NCBI RefSeq assembly: GCF_024662015.1
Contig: NZ_CP102480.1
Coordinates: 2,514,501-2,578,500 of the forward strand
Direction of reading: 5' to 3'
Source of the DNA: Nisaea acidiphila
GTDB taxonomy: Bacteria > Pseudomonadota > Alphaproteobacteria > Thalassobaculales > Thalassobaculaceae
Length of the DNA: 64,000 bases
In this document: positions 8,632 through 20,474 of the stretch, piece by piece
Layout of the letters: the number at the start of each line of letters is the position of its first letter
Numbering within the stretch: the stretch's first letter is position 1
The notes under the pieces: generated by a model
Databases searched by the model: none
What the model was told of the DNA's origin: nothing
Seen by the model: the letters and a program-made list of their open reading frames with translations, nothing else
Position numbers and translations under genes: made by a program

Positions 8632-10857
8632 ATGTCCGACCTCTTCGAAGACGATCTCCGCCGCATCCAGGTGCTGATCCCGCTGCCGCTCGCGGGTCCC
8701 TACGACTATCTGGCGGACGCCGGGTCCGACCTCGTGCTCGGCAGCATCGTCGAGGTACCGCTGGGCAACCGGCGCACGACCGGCGTGGTCTGGAACGTGG
8801 AGGTTCCGGAGGCGCCGGAGAGCGGCCAGGTGGATCGTTCCAGGCTGAAGCCGGTGATCCGCCGGCTGCCGGTCCCGGCTCTTCCGGAGCCCGTCATCAG
8901 GCTGGTGGACTGGGTGGCTTCCTATACTCTGTCGGCGCAGGGCGCGGTGCTGCGTATGGCGATTAGCGTGCCTGACGCGTTCGAGCCGGCGAAACCGGTG
9001 ATCGCCTATACCGCCCTTCCGGGCGGAGCGGATGCGGTTGAGGCACTCGGTCTGAGGATCACCCCGGCGCGCCGCCGGGTGCTGGACTTGCTGGAAGACG
9101 GCCCGCCGCGGACGGCGCGGGAGATCGCGGACGAGACCGGCACCGGTACCTCCGTCGTCAAGGGGCTCGCGGACGGGGGCGGACTGGTCTCGGTCGCGCT
9201 GCCCGCCGACGCGCCCTTTCCCGAACCGGATCCCGATCGTCTGCGCGAGACGCCGCTCTCGGAAGAGCAGGCAGAGGCGGCCGGTATTTTGACCGAGGCG
9301 GTGCGCGCGGAGTCCTTCTCCACAATGTTGCTTGACGGTGAGACCGGGGCGGGCAAGACCGAGGTCTATTTCGAAGCGGTTGCCGAGGCTCTACGCCATG
9401 GCAAGCAGGTGCTGGTATTGCTGCCGGAGATTGCGCTCTCGGCGGAATGGCTGAACCGTTTCGAGGCCCGTTTCGGCGTGCGCCCGGCGGAATGGCATTC
9501 GGATCTGAAACCGCGCCGCCGTCGCCATACCTGGCGGGCGGTCGCCGAAGGCAAGGCGAAGGTCCTGGTCGGGGCCCGCTCGGCGCTCTTCCTGCCGTTT
9601 CCCGATCTCGGCCTGATCGTCGTCGATGAGGAGCACGAGTCCGCCTACAAGCAGGAGGAAGGCGTGGTTTATCACGGCCGGGACATGGCCGTGGTGCGGG
9701 CCAACCTGACGCCCTGTCCGGTGGTGCTGGTCTCTGCCACGCCGGCGCTGGAGAGCATGCGCAATGCCGAGCAGGGCCGATACCGCCATCTCCGCCTGAC
9801 CGCGCGACATGGCGCCGCGACCCTGCCGTCGGTGGAGCTGGTGGATCTCCGCCGCCATCAACCCGAACGCGGCCGCTGGCTTGCCAGGCCGCTGCTCGAT
9901 GCGATGACGGGCGCGCTGGAGGCGGGGGAGCAGTCGCTGGTCTTCCTCAATCGGCGCGGCTATGCGCCGCTCACCCTCTGCCGTGCTTGCGGGCACCGGC
10001 TCGAATGCCCGAGCTGTTCGGCCTGGCTGGTCGAGCATCGGCTGCTCGGCAAGTTGCAGTGTCATCATTGCGGCTACAGCGCGCGTCTGCCGAAAGCCTG
10101 TCCGGCCTGCGGCGAGGAGGACAGTTTCATCGCCAGCGGACCTGGCGTGGAACGGATGGCGGAGGAGGTTGCGGCGCTTTTTCCCGAGGCCCGCTTCCAG
10201 ATCGTTTCCAGCGACACGTTGAACGGGCCGGCGGCGGCGGCGGAGTTCGTGCGCAGCGTCCGCGACGGCGAGGTCGACATCATCCTCGGCACGCAGATCG
10301 TGGCCAAGGGCTACCATTTCCCGAAACTGACCGTGGTCGGCGTGGTCGATGCCGATCTCGGGCTCGCCGGCGGCGATCTCCGCGCGGCTGAGCGGACTTA
10401 CCAGCTGCTGCATCAGGTCGCAGGCAGGGCGGGGCGGGCGGAGCATCCGGGCCGCGTGCTGCTGCAGACCCACCAGCCGGAGAACCCGGTGCTGCGGGCA
10501 CTGGCCGACTGGGACCGGGACGGCTTTCTTGCCGAGGAGGCGGCGGCCCGGGAGCGGCAGGGCATGCCGCCTTTCGGCCGGCTCGCGGGCCTGATCGTCA
10601 GTGCCGCCGACCCGAATCTGGCCGATATGGTGGCGAGCCGGATCGGCCGTGCGGCGCCGGATTTCGATGGCGTTGCGGTACTGGGGCCGGCCCCGGCTCC
10701 GCTGGCGCTGCTGCGCGGACGACACCGCCGGCGGCTGCTGGTCAAGACCAGGCGCGACATTAATATCCAGGCGGTGCTCAGGGATTGGCTTGGCCGGATC
10801 GACATACCTTCATCGGTACGTCTGACGGTTGATATCGACCCCTATAGTTTCCTCTGA
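8632..10857 (+). CDS. priA: primosomal protein N' (replication restart helicase PriA)
   Basis: 3'-5' superfamily 2 helicase that reloads the replisome at stalled forks. 741 residues from the ATG at 8632. It has the N-terminal 3'-end-binding domain (IQVLIPLPLAGPYDYL), Walker A GETGAGKT near 236-243, the DEEH box near 332-335, and the zinc-binding insertion with paired cysteines starting near 450 (CRACGHRLECPSCS, CHHCGYS, CPACGEED). Helicase motifs V/VI (GTQIVAKGYHFP, HQVAGRAGRAEHPG) and the C-terminal domain are intact. An in-frame earlier ATG at 8596 gives a non-conserved extension and was not chosen. Confidence 0.96.
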   Translation: MSDLFEDDLRRIQVLIPLPLAGPYDYLADAGSDLVLGSIVEVPLGNRRTTGVVWNVEVPEAPESGQVDRSRLKPVIRRLPVPALPEPVIRLVDWVASYTLSAQGAVLRMAISVPDAFEPAKPVIAYTALPGGADAVEALGLRITPARRRVLDLLEDGPPRTAREIADETGTGTSVVKGLADGGGLVSVALPADAPFPEPDPDRLRETPLSEEQAEAAGILTEAVRAESFSTMLLDGETGAGKTEVYFEAVAEALRHGKQVLVLLPEIALSAEWLNRFEARFGVRPAEWHSDLKPRRRRHTWRAVAEGKAKVLVGARSALFLPFPDLGLIVVDEEHESAYKQEEGVVYHGRDMAVVRANLTPCPVVLVSATPALESMRNAEQGRYRHLRLTARHGAATLPSVELVDLRRHQPERGRWLARPLLDAMTGALEAGEQSLVFLNRRGYAPLTLCRACGHRLECPSCSAWLVEHRLLGKLQCHHCGYSARLPKACPACGEEDSFIASGPGVERMAEEVAALFPEARFQIVSSDTLNGPAAAAEFVRSVRDGEVDIILGTQIVAKGYHFPKLTVVGVVDADLGLAGGDLRAAERTYQLLHQVAGRAGRAEHPGRVLLQTHQPENPVLRALADWDRDGFLAEEAAARERQGMPPFGRLAGLIVSAADPNLADMVASRIGRAAPDFDGVAVLGPAPAPLALLRGRHRRRLLVKTRRDINIQAVLRDWLGRIDIPSSVRLTVDIDPYSFL

Positions 10858-11068
10858 GTTCCGGGTTGCCCGGTACGGGGCTCTGCACCATGCGGGAAGC
10901 GGCAAGCGACCGCTTGCACGGTCTGAACCACTATGCTAGAGAACCGCCGCGCTCGGCGGAAACTGCCGTCGACGAGGGTAATTTTTGGTCAATATTCGCC
11001 GAGAGCGGCACGGTTCCTCAACGGGCCCCGTAACACGGTGAAATCTCAGGAAGAAGAGGCGTTCTCTG

Positions 11069-11619
11069 GTGGCTTCCGAAACGACAGGCTTGGCCGGACG
11101 ATATGCTTCCGCCCTCTACGAGCTGGCGGAAGGCGAGAAGGCTCTGGATGCCGTCGCGGGCGACCTCGCGTCCCTGCGTCAGGCCCTGATCGACAGCCCC
11201 GAACTCTCGCGCCTGGTCCGCTCCCCGGTTCTGACCCGGGATGAGCAGACGCGCGGTATCACGGCTGTTCTCGAAAAAATGGGTGCCAACGCGCTGACCC
11301 TGAAATTCATGGGTACCGTCGCGGCGAACCGGCGACTCTTCGCGCTGGACTCGATGATCACTGCATTTCTGGCAGAACTCGCCGCGCGCCGCGGCGAGAT
11401 CACGGCCGATGTGACCTCCGCCGTCGAACTCTCCAAGGAGCAGCTCGATGAAGTGACCGAAGCGCTGAAGAAGGCGGTCGGTCAGAAGGTCGCCGTCAAT
11501 CTCTCCGTCGATCCGGCTCTGATCGGCGGGCTTATCGTGCGCGTCGGTTCGCGCATGATCGACAATTCAATCCGCTCCAAGCTGCAGCGACTGCAACTTG
11601 CCATGAAAGGTGTTGGCTG

Positions 11620-11620
<1 letters not shown>
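11069..11620 (+). CDS. atpH: ATP synthase F1 subunit delta
   Basis: 183-residue delta subunit (OSCP homologue) that joins F1 to the peripheral stalk. The N-terminal six-helix domain begins [17 protein letters not shown]; the C-terminal strand segment [22 protein letters not shown] is the family hallmark. Start is a GTG preceded by AGGAAGAAGAG. First gene of atpHAGDC; its stop overlaps the atpA start by one base (TGATG), so the two are translationally coupled. The F0 genes are not in this window, as is usual in alphaproteobacteria. Confidence 0.95.
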
Positions 11621-13155
<1,535 letters not shown>

Positions 13156-13187
13156 GGATTGGCATCTAACGAAGCCGGGGAGCAGAC

Positions 13188-14072
13188 ATGCCCAGCCTCA
13201 AGGACCTAAAAAACCGGATCAACAGCGTCAAGTCGACGCGGAAGATCACGTCGGCCATGAAGATGGTCGCCGCCGCCAAGCTGCGCCGCGCGCAGGAACA
13301 GGCGGAAGCGTCCCGTCCCTATGCCGATCGCATGAACCGGATGATCGGCTCGCTTGCCGGTGCCGCGAGCCAGAACGGCGGCCCGAAGCTGCTGTCCGGA
13401 ACCGGCAAGGACGACACCTATCTTCTCGTCGTCTGCACCGCGGATCGCGGCCTTTGCGGCGGCTTCAACAGCTCGATTATTCGTGCTGCCCGCCGCCGCG
13501 TGACTTCGCTTCGCACCCAGGGCAAGACGGTCAAGCTCTATTGCGTCGGCCGCCGTGGCCGGGATGCCCTGAAGCGGGAATTCGGCGATCTGATCGTCGA
13601 GTCCGTCCAGGACGTCACCCGCAAGGGCGTCGCCTTCTCGTCGGCGGACGAAATCGCCGCGCACATCCTGAAGATGTACGAGGGCGGCGAGTTCGACATC
13701 TGCTCGGTGATCTATAACCGCTTCCAGTCCGCGATGACCCAGATCGTCACCGATCAGCAGATCGTCCCGGCGAGCATTCCGGAAACGGAAGAGGGTGCCG
13801 CGGACAGTGAAAGCGGAGCGCTCTACGAGTACGAGCCGGACGAAGAAGCGATTTTGGCGGCGCTGTTGCCGCGCAATGTCGCGACGCAGATCTTCACCGC
13901 GCTGCTCGAGAACAATGCGAGCGAGCATGGCGCCCGGATGACTGCGATGGACAATGCCACGCGGAACGCCGGCGACATGATCGACAAGCTGACGCTGAAC
14001 TACAACCGGGCGCGTCAGGCGGCCATTACGAAAGAACTTATCGAAATCATCTCCGGTGCCGAGGCCGTCTAG
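13188..14072 (+). CDS. atpG: ATP synthase F1 subunit gamma
   Basis: 294 residues. The rotor shaft subunit: the N-terminal helix [27 protein letters not shown] and the C-terminal helix ending [18 protein letters not shown] form the coiled coil that turns inside the alpha3beta3 ring; DRGLCGGFN is the conserved loop. Shine-Dalgarno GGGGAG lies before the ATG. Lies between atpA and atpD in standard order. Confidence 0.98.
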   Translation: MPSLKDLKNRINSVKSTRKITSAMKMVAAAKLRRAQEQAEASRPYADRMNRMIGSLAGAASQNGGPKLLSGTGKDDTYLLVVCTADRGLCGGFNSSIIRAARRRVTSLRTQGKTVKLYCVGRRGRDALKREFGDLIVESVQDVTRKGVAFSSADEIAAHILKMYEGGEFDICSVIYNRFQSAMTQIVTDQQIVPASIPETEEGAADSESGALYEYEPDEEAILAALLPRNVATQIFTALLENNASEHGARMTAMDNATRNAGDMIDKLTLNYNRARQAAITKELIEIISGAEAV

Positions 14073-14145
14073 GCCGCGCCGGAGAAGAGTTCGATTGACG
14101 GAATTAACGAGGATCCGGATTTCCCGGATAGAGGTTTGGAGCTGA

Positions 14146-15573
<1,428 letters not shown>

Positions 15574-15605
15574 TCGCATCCGCCTAACGGAGTGGAGCCA
15601 TAAAG

Positions 15606-16010
15606 ATGGCCGAGACGACAGAGTTCGAACTGGTATCGCCGGAAAAGCTTCTCTACTCGGAAGCGACCGAAATGGTCGTGGTCCCGGGAGCGGAAGGCAA
15701 TTTCGGTGTGCTGCCGCGCCACGCGCCGATGATCTCGACGCTGCGGCCGGGCGTGATCGACATCTATCAGAACGGCTCGGTCGCCGAGCGCATCTTCGTT
15801 GCCGGCGGCTTCGCCGAAGTCACCGAAACGCGCTGCACGGTTCTGGCCGAGGAGGCGCTGCCGCTCGCCGATATCGATGCGGCGAAGGTGGATAGCGACA
15901 TCTCCGACCTGCGGGACGATCTGAAGGATGCGGGTTCCGATCTCGATCGCGAGCGGATCGAGGCACGGATCGTGGTTCTTGAGGCCATGCGCGCCGCGGC
16001 GACGCACTGA
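15606..16010 (+). CDS. atpC: ATP synthase F1 subunit epsilon
   Basis: 134 residues. N-terminal beta-sandwich (ELVSPEKLLYSEATEMVVVPGAEGNFGVLPRHAPMISTLRPG, cited in parts: PGAEGNFGVL and HAPMISTL are the hallmark) followed by the C-terminal two-helix inhibitory domain. Connects gamma to the c-ring and can inhibit ATP hydrolysis. Last gene of the operon; a terminator follows. Confidence 0.95.
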   Translation: MAETTEFELVSPEKLLYSEATEMVVVPGAEGNFGVLPRHAPMISTLRPGVIDIYQNGSVAERIFVAGGFAEVTETRCTVLAEEALPLADIDAAKVDSDISDLRDDLKDAGSDLDRERIEARIVVLEAMRAAATH

Positions 16011-16034
16011 TCCATCCGACAGACTGATTTGAAG

Positions 16035-16060
16035 CGGCCGGCTTTATAGCCGGCCGTTTT
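16035..16060 (+). terminator. intrinsic terminator of the atp operon
   Basis: A perfect 9-bp stem (CGGCCGGCT, 16035-16043, with AGCCGGCCG, 16048-16056), loop TTAT, then TTTTCTTTT. It lies 24 nt after the atpC stop and just before the convergent gene end at 16064. Confidence 0.88.
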
Positions 16061-16063
16061 CTT

Positions 16064-17293
16064 TTAGGAGGCTTCCCAGCGCGACCCTGTCTCCTCGCTC
16101 TTGGTCTTGCCTCTCTCGACCCGGTCCTGCAGCTCGAAATCCATCTCGTCCGTTTGCCAGGAATGCATCTGGCTGACCAGTTTGACGCGTGCCCGCTCGA
16201 CGGAAGACTGTGCGTCGAATGCATCGCCATGCAGTTCCTTGTAGGGGATCATGGGCAGGTGCCAGAGAATGTGGCCGATTGCCCTTTCCATGCCCTGCTC
16301 GCCGCCGATCAGGTGGCTGTTCTCGACCGCGTCGAGCCAGATCGAGACAAGATCGTCCCAGCCGTCCAGACCATAGGCCACGTCCCGCCGCAGCTTCTGA
16401 AGCTGGTCAAGGGAGTTTCTGACCTGACGGAACATCCCGGCAATGCTTGCGAGCAAGGCGTCCAGACGGACAATTCGCTCGCTCACATAGGTGATGGTCT
16501 GATCGAGGACTTTCAGGATCAGCTCGGCCGAATCGGCGACTTCGGGCCGCGCCTGGGTCGCGTAGGCCTTCAGTGAGCCGCGAAATTCCAGCAACCGCAG
16601 ATGCTGGCGGAAGAGAAAACCGTCGGTCCTCGTCTCCTGTTCCGAAGCGACGGATCCGAACGGCGCGATCAGCCCGACCAGCGGCTCCAGCCAGTCGCGC
16701 ACGTCTTCTACCGAGCAGCCCGCTCTGAGCGCCGTGTGCGACATCACCTTGGCGATCAGCTCCTCCATTCGAAAGTCGGCGATCGCGCTTTTGCCGGACA
16801 TCAGGTTGAGCAGGGACTGCGTGCTGGCCCGAGCCATGAACGAATCGCCTTGAGCGACGCCACATTCCCGGGTCATCTGGGCGATGCAGGACATGCGGAC
16901 GATTTCCTGTTCTTCGAGGTCGCGCTGGGTCTGTTCGCGGGCTTTCCGGCGGCGTTCCTCGTCGGGATTATAGGCGGCGTCCGCGTGCTGCAGGATCGAC
17001 CTGACATTGATCGGATCGAGGTCGAGCGCGCTGCGCGATTCCATGATTCGGGCATGTACTTCGGAGTCTCGCTCCGAGAGCGTGGCCATAGAGGGAAGCT
17101 GCTTCCAGTCGACGATGGCAAACTCGCCGCGCCTCGTGCCGGAGAAATTCGGAATGGTCGCTTCCAGGAGACGGCCGCGGCTTGTGACGTATTCGCGCAC
17201 GCGTAGGTGGTTGAATGTCGGCACCGATATCAGCGGAACGCAGGTTCCCCGGCGCTCGAAAGTCTGCGGAAGAGTGTCGCTGCCCGCGGCCAT
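16064..17293 (-). CDS. conserved hypothetical protein, soluble and alpha-helical
   Basis: 409 residues without signal peptide or membrane segment. The first about 70 residues look beta-rich (GTCVPLISVPTFNHLRVREYV, in parts); the rest is predicted mostly helical with a charged stretch (ERRRKAREQTQRDLEEQEIVRM) and helices in the 200-330 region. Codon use matches the surrounding chromosome. I do not recognise a domain. It is a single-gene unit between the atp operon and rppH, convergent with atpC, with its own 107-bp upstream region. Start is the ATG at 17293, which opens the conserved-looking frame; no stronger alternative was seen. Confidence 0.7.
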   Translation of the reverse strand: MAAGSDTLPQTFERRGTCVPLISVPTFNHLRVREYVTSRGRLLEATIPNFSGTRRGEFAIVDWKQLPSMATLSERDSEVHARIMESRSALDLDPINVRSILQHADAAYNPDEERRRKAREQTQRDLEEQEIVRMSCIAQMTRECGVAQGDSFMARASTQSLLNLMSGKSAIADFRMEELIAKVMSHTALRAGCSVEDVRDWLEPLVGLIAPFGSVASEQETRTDGFLFRQHLRLLEFRGSLKAYATQARPEVADSAELILKVLDQTITYVSERIVRLDALLASIAGMFRQVRNSLDQLQKLRRDVAYGLDGWDDLVSIWLDAVENSHLIGGEQGMERAIGHILWHLPMIPYKELHGDAFDAQSSVERARVKLVSQMHSWQTDEMDFELQDRVERGKTKSEETGSRWEAS

Positions 17294-17400
17294 CGAACCT
17301 CTGTTTCATCTGTCCTGTCGCTGGCCGAAAGCGCAACTCAGCGCGGAGAACGGCTCCTGAAGACATCAGCCTAGCAGCACCGTGACCGAAGGCAAGGAGG

Positions 17401-17880
17401 CTAACGTTTCAGGTATTCCGCGAATTGCTCCATGATGACTTGATAGACCGGCCGTTTGAAATCGACGATCAGCTCCAGGACATCGTCGGAGCCGGCCCAG
17501 CGCCAGGCATCGAACTCAACATTGTCCGCCGCGAGGTCGATGTCGGCGTCCTCTCCGGTGAAGCGGGCGAGGTACCATTTCTGCTTCTGGCCGCGATACT
17601 TGCCTTTGAGAGCCTTTCCCATGAGTTCCGCAGGCAGGTCGTAAGTCAGCCAGTCCGGCGTCTCGGCAATGATCTCGCAGTCCGTGACACCGGTTTCTTC
17701 GGCGAGTTCGCGTAAGGCAGCTTCCCGTGGAGACTCATCCTCGTCTATCCCGCCCTGGGGCATCTGCCAGGCTGCGGGACGCATATCGGCCCGACGCCCA
17801 ATGAAGATGCCGCCGTCACTGTTGATCAGGACAATTCCGACGTTCCGCCGGTATGGCAGGGTAGAGGGATCGACGGTCAT
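17401..17880 (-). CDS. rppH: RNA pyrophosphohydrolase (Nudix)
   Basis: 159 residues. Removes pyrophosphate from the 5' end of mRNAs to start decay. The N-terminus LPYRRNVGIVLINSDGGIFIGRR and the Nudix box GGIDEDESPREAALRELAEETGV (cited in parts: GGIDEDE, REAALRELAEETG) match the alphaproteobacterial RppH/invasion-associated IalA group. It is the last gene of the minus-strand run that starts upstream with envC-ctpA-yibQ, 27 bp after the deacetylase-like gene. Confidence 0.93.
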   Translation of the reverse strand: MTVDPSTLPYRRNVGIVLINSDGGIFIGRRADMRPAAWQMPQGGIDEDESPREAALRELAEETGVTDCEIIAETPDWLTYDLPAELMGKALKGKYRGQKQKWYLARFTGEDADIDLAADNVEFDAWRWAGSDDVLELIVDFKRPVYQVIMEQFAEYLKR

Positions 17881-17907
17881 GCAGCAGCCCCCGGCTGGTT
17901 GCGTAGC

Positions 17908-19149
17908 TTAGCGAAGGCTCTGTTTATTCGCGATTGCCGTGGCCGGCGCAAGCGCGATCCCGCGCTCGGGGAGGGTCTCCGCCCAGGAGGCGATGAGATC
18001 GATCGTCAGCGGGAGCGGGGGGACAACACCAAGCGCGAAGCCGGTGCGTTGTGCCGTGCGCTCCAGCGCGGCGAGACGGCGCTGGATCTCGGCGAGTGCG
18101 GGACTGTCATCGATCCGCCAGTTGGCGATCGCCCTTGGCAGCTGCAGCGTTCCGGCGAGCTCCAGCGCGATGGTGCGCGAGCTGGCGGCGCTGTCCACAT
18201 ACATGAGGCCGCGTTCCTTAAGAACGGAGAGCACCGGCGTGAGAGCTTCCTCGTCGGTCGTGAACTGAGAGCCTTTCACGCCCATGACGCCGGCGTAGCC
18301 GACGGTCCGGCCGAGAACCGTCTCCAGCCGGTTGAGATTGTCGACCGCGCTGAGGGACGTGAGCAGGGTTGTTGGCCCCGGATCGTTCGTCGGATAGCCG
18401 AAAGGTTCCATCGGGATGTCGAGAAAGACCTCATGCCCGGCCTTCTGGGCCGCGGCGACCTGATCGTCGAGATCTGCCGCCGTCGCAGCGAAGGAGAAGG
18501 AGATTTCCGGAGGCAGGACCTCAATAGCGGCTTCTGTCAGGGAGCGGGAAACCCCCATCCGGGTCATGACGATTGCGATGCGCGGGAGACGGCTGTCGGC
18601 TTCGAACGGGCGGGCATAGGTCTCCCAAGCCTTGCGGCCGTCAGGCGCAATCACCGGGAGCATGCCCTTTTCGGTTTCTTCCACCAGCGCGAGCTCGAAG
18701 CGTGGGCCTTTTTGTTCCTCGGGCATGATCTCGTCCGGCATACCTTTGCCGGTAGCAGGCGCGCTATTGCCGTCGTCATGGGCCACGTCCTCGCCATGCC
18801 CGTCGTTCGGCATCTGGCCATGCTCGTCGGCCATCTTCCTCGCCATGGTGTCGAGGCTCGAATTCGGCGCGGCTTCCTCGCCGTCCCGCAGGATGGAGAC
18901 CGTCAGCTCCGGCCGCCGCGCCTCACGGTCCGCGACCGTGTCCGCGCCGTTCACCACGAGCCAGCCGACGGTCGCGCCGAGGCCGCCGATCACGGAGATT
19001 CCGAGCACGGCCATTCCGGCAATGCGAAGGATATGGCCGACGCGGCTTCCAGGCCGCTCCGGCCCGATCTCGGCCTCGCCATCCGGGCTCCCCTTGCGGA
19101 AGGGGAGCGCCGGAAGCTTCAGGCTTATTTTTGGTAGCGGGAGTTTCAA
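17908..19149 (-). CDS. divergent polysaccharide deacetylase family protein (YibQ-like)
   Basis: 413 residues. A cytoplasmic N-terminal tail and one membrane helix (about 41-66) are followed by a low-complexity acidic/His linker (about 90-135) and a periplasmic domain beginning PRIAIVMTRMGVSRSLTEAAI that matches the divergent polysaccharide deacetylase (DUF610/YibQ) family. Family features seen: FSFAATAADLDDQV, FLDIPMEPFGYPTNDPGP, GVMGVKGSQFTTDE and LMYVDSAASSRT. Catalytic activity is unproven for this family. It overlaps ctpA by 4 nt (ATGA), showing translational coupling, and belongs with EnvC and CtpA in an envelope remodelling set. Confidence 0.88.
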   Translation of the reverse strand: MKLPLPKISLKLPALPFRKGSPDGEAEIGPERPGSRVGHILRIAGMAVLGISVIGGLGATVGWLVVNGADTVADREARRPELTVSILRDGEEAAPNSSLDTMARKMADEHGQMPNDGHGEDVAHDDGNSAPATGKGMPDEIMPEEQKGPRFELALVEETEKGMLPVIAPDGRKAWETYARPFEADSRLPRIAIVMTRMGVSRSLTEAAIEVLPPEISFSFAATAADLDDQVAAAQKAGHEVFLDIPMEPFGYPTNDPGPTTLLTSLSAVDNLNRLETVLGRTVGYAGVMGVKGSQFTTDEEALTPVLSVLKERGLMYVDSAASSRTIALELAGTLQLPRAIANWRIDDSPALAEIQRRLAALERTAQRTGFALGVVPPLPLTIDLIASWAETLPERGIALAPATAIANKQSLR

Positions 19150-20474
19150 TTCACGATGCGTTGGCGATAGAGATCGATCCCACGGAGCAGATCGATCGCC
19201 CGGGCGAGCTGGTAGTCGACCTGCTCGGGCGGCTGCGCCGCCGCCTCTTCGCCGTCCTCGGCCGATGTCTGGTTATCGCCGTTTCCGCTCGGATTGTTCA
19301 GAGCGCCGCGCAGATCCGCTTCGCGCCGTGATTTACCGTTGTCGAGCTTCTCGATCCGGGCCAGTGGCACGTCGATATCCGGCGCGATGCCGGTCTGCTG
19401 GATCGAGCGGCCGGACGGCGTGTAATACCGCGCCGTGGTCAGGCGCATCGCCACCTGTCCCGAGAGCGGGATGATGGTCTGCACGGAGCCTTTGCCGAAG
19501 CTCTGGCTGCCGAGCAGGATCGCCCGGCGGTGGTCCTGCAGAGCCCCGGCGACGATTTCGGAGGCCGAGGCGGAGCCGCCGTTGATCAGCACCACCAGCG
19601 GCTTGCCGTCGGTCAGATCGCCCGGCTTGGCGTGGACGCGGGAGGCGTTTTCCGGGTCGCGGCCGCGGGTCGAGACAATCTCGCCTTGCTCGAGGAAGGT
19701 ATCGGATACCGAGATCGCCTCGTCCAGGAGACCGCCCGGATTGTTCCGGAGATCGATCACATAGCCGGTGAGCTCGTCGCCCTTCTCGGCCTTGATCTCC
19801 TCGATCGCCTTGTGCAGGCCTGACGTTGTTTGCTCGTTGAAGGTGGTGATCCGGACATAGCCGACATCGTCGATCACGCGCGAGCGCACGGAGCGGATCT
19901 TGATGACCGCGCGGGTCAGCGTCACGTCGAACGGCTCGGCGTCCTGGCGGCGGATGGAAATCGTCAGGTCGGAATCCACCGGACCGCGCATCTTTTCGAC
20001 CGCCTGTCCGAGGGTCAGGCCGAGCACCGGCTCGCCGTCGAGATGGGTGATCAGGTCGCCCGGCTGCAGGCCGGCCTTGGCGGCGGGCGTGTCGTCGATC
20101 GGCGAGACCACCTTAACGAGGCCGTTCTCCATCGAGACTTCGATGCCCAGACCCCCGAACTCGCCCTTGGTCTGGACCCGCATGTCGCGGAAACTCTTGG
20201 AATTCAGGAAGCTCGAATGGGGGTCGAGCGAGACCAGCATGCCGTTGATCGCGGCCTCGATCAGTTCCTGATCGCTCACTTCCTCGACATATTCCGCACG
20301 GACCCGCTCGAAGACGTCGCCGAACAGGCTGAGCTGGCGATAGGTGTCGGTGTCGTTTTGCGACTGGGCGTCGGCACGTTCCATCGAGGGTACCGCCAGC
20401 AGGGCGGTAGCGGCGACGGCGCCCAGCAGGGCGGCCCGGGACCAGGATTTCATCTGACGGATCGATTTCATCAT
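19146..20474 (-). CDS. ctpA: carboxyl-terminal processing protease CtpA (S41 family)
   Basis: 442 residues from the ATG at 20474. Signal peptide (hydrophobic AALLGAVAATALLAVPS, cut near ADAQ), N-terminal helical part, PDZ domain (about 100-185, with GGLGIEVSMENGLVKVV and AGLQPGDLI), then the S41 catalytic domain with nucleophile Ser303 in GGSASASEIVAG and general base Lys328 in SFGKGSVQ. Periplasmic protease that processes envelope or murein-hydrolase-associated proteins. The ATGATG start overlaps the envC stop (CGATGATG), and AAGG precedes it; a start 11 codons upstream would lie inside envC and was rejected. Coupled at its end to the YibQ-like gene. Confidence 0.94.
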   Translation of the reverse strand: MMKSIRQMKSWSRAALLGAVAATALLAVPSMERADAQSQNDTDTYRQLSLFGDVFERVRAEYVEEVSDQELIEAAINGMLVSLDPHSSFLNSKSFRDMRVQTKGEFGGLGIEVSMENGLVKVVSPIDDTPAAKAGLQPGDLITHLDGEPVLGLTLGQAVEKMRGPVDSDLTISIRRQDAEPFDVTLTRAVIKIRSVRSRVIDDVGYVRITTFNEQTTSGLHKAIEEIKAEKGDELTGYVIDLRNNPGGLLDEAISVSDTFLEQGEIVSTRGRDPENASRVHAKPGDLTDGKPLVVLINGGSASASEIVAGALQDHRRAILLGSQSFGKGSVQTIIPLSGQVAMRLTTARYYTPSGRSIQQTGIAPDIDVPLARIEKLDNGKSRREADLRGALNNPSGNGDNQTSAEDGEEAAAQPPEQVDYQLARAIDLLRGIDLYRQRIVN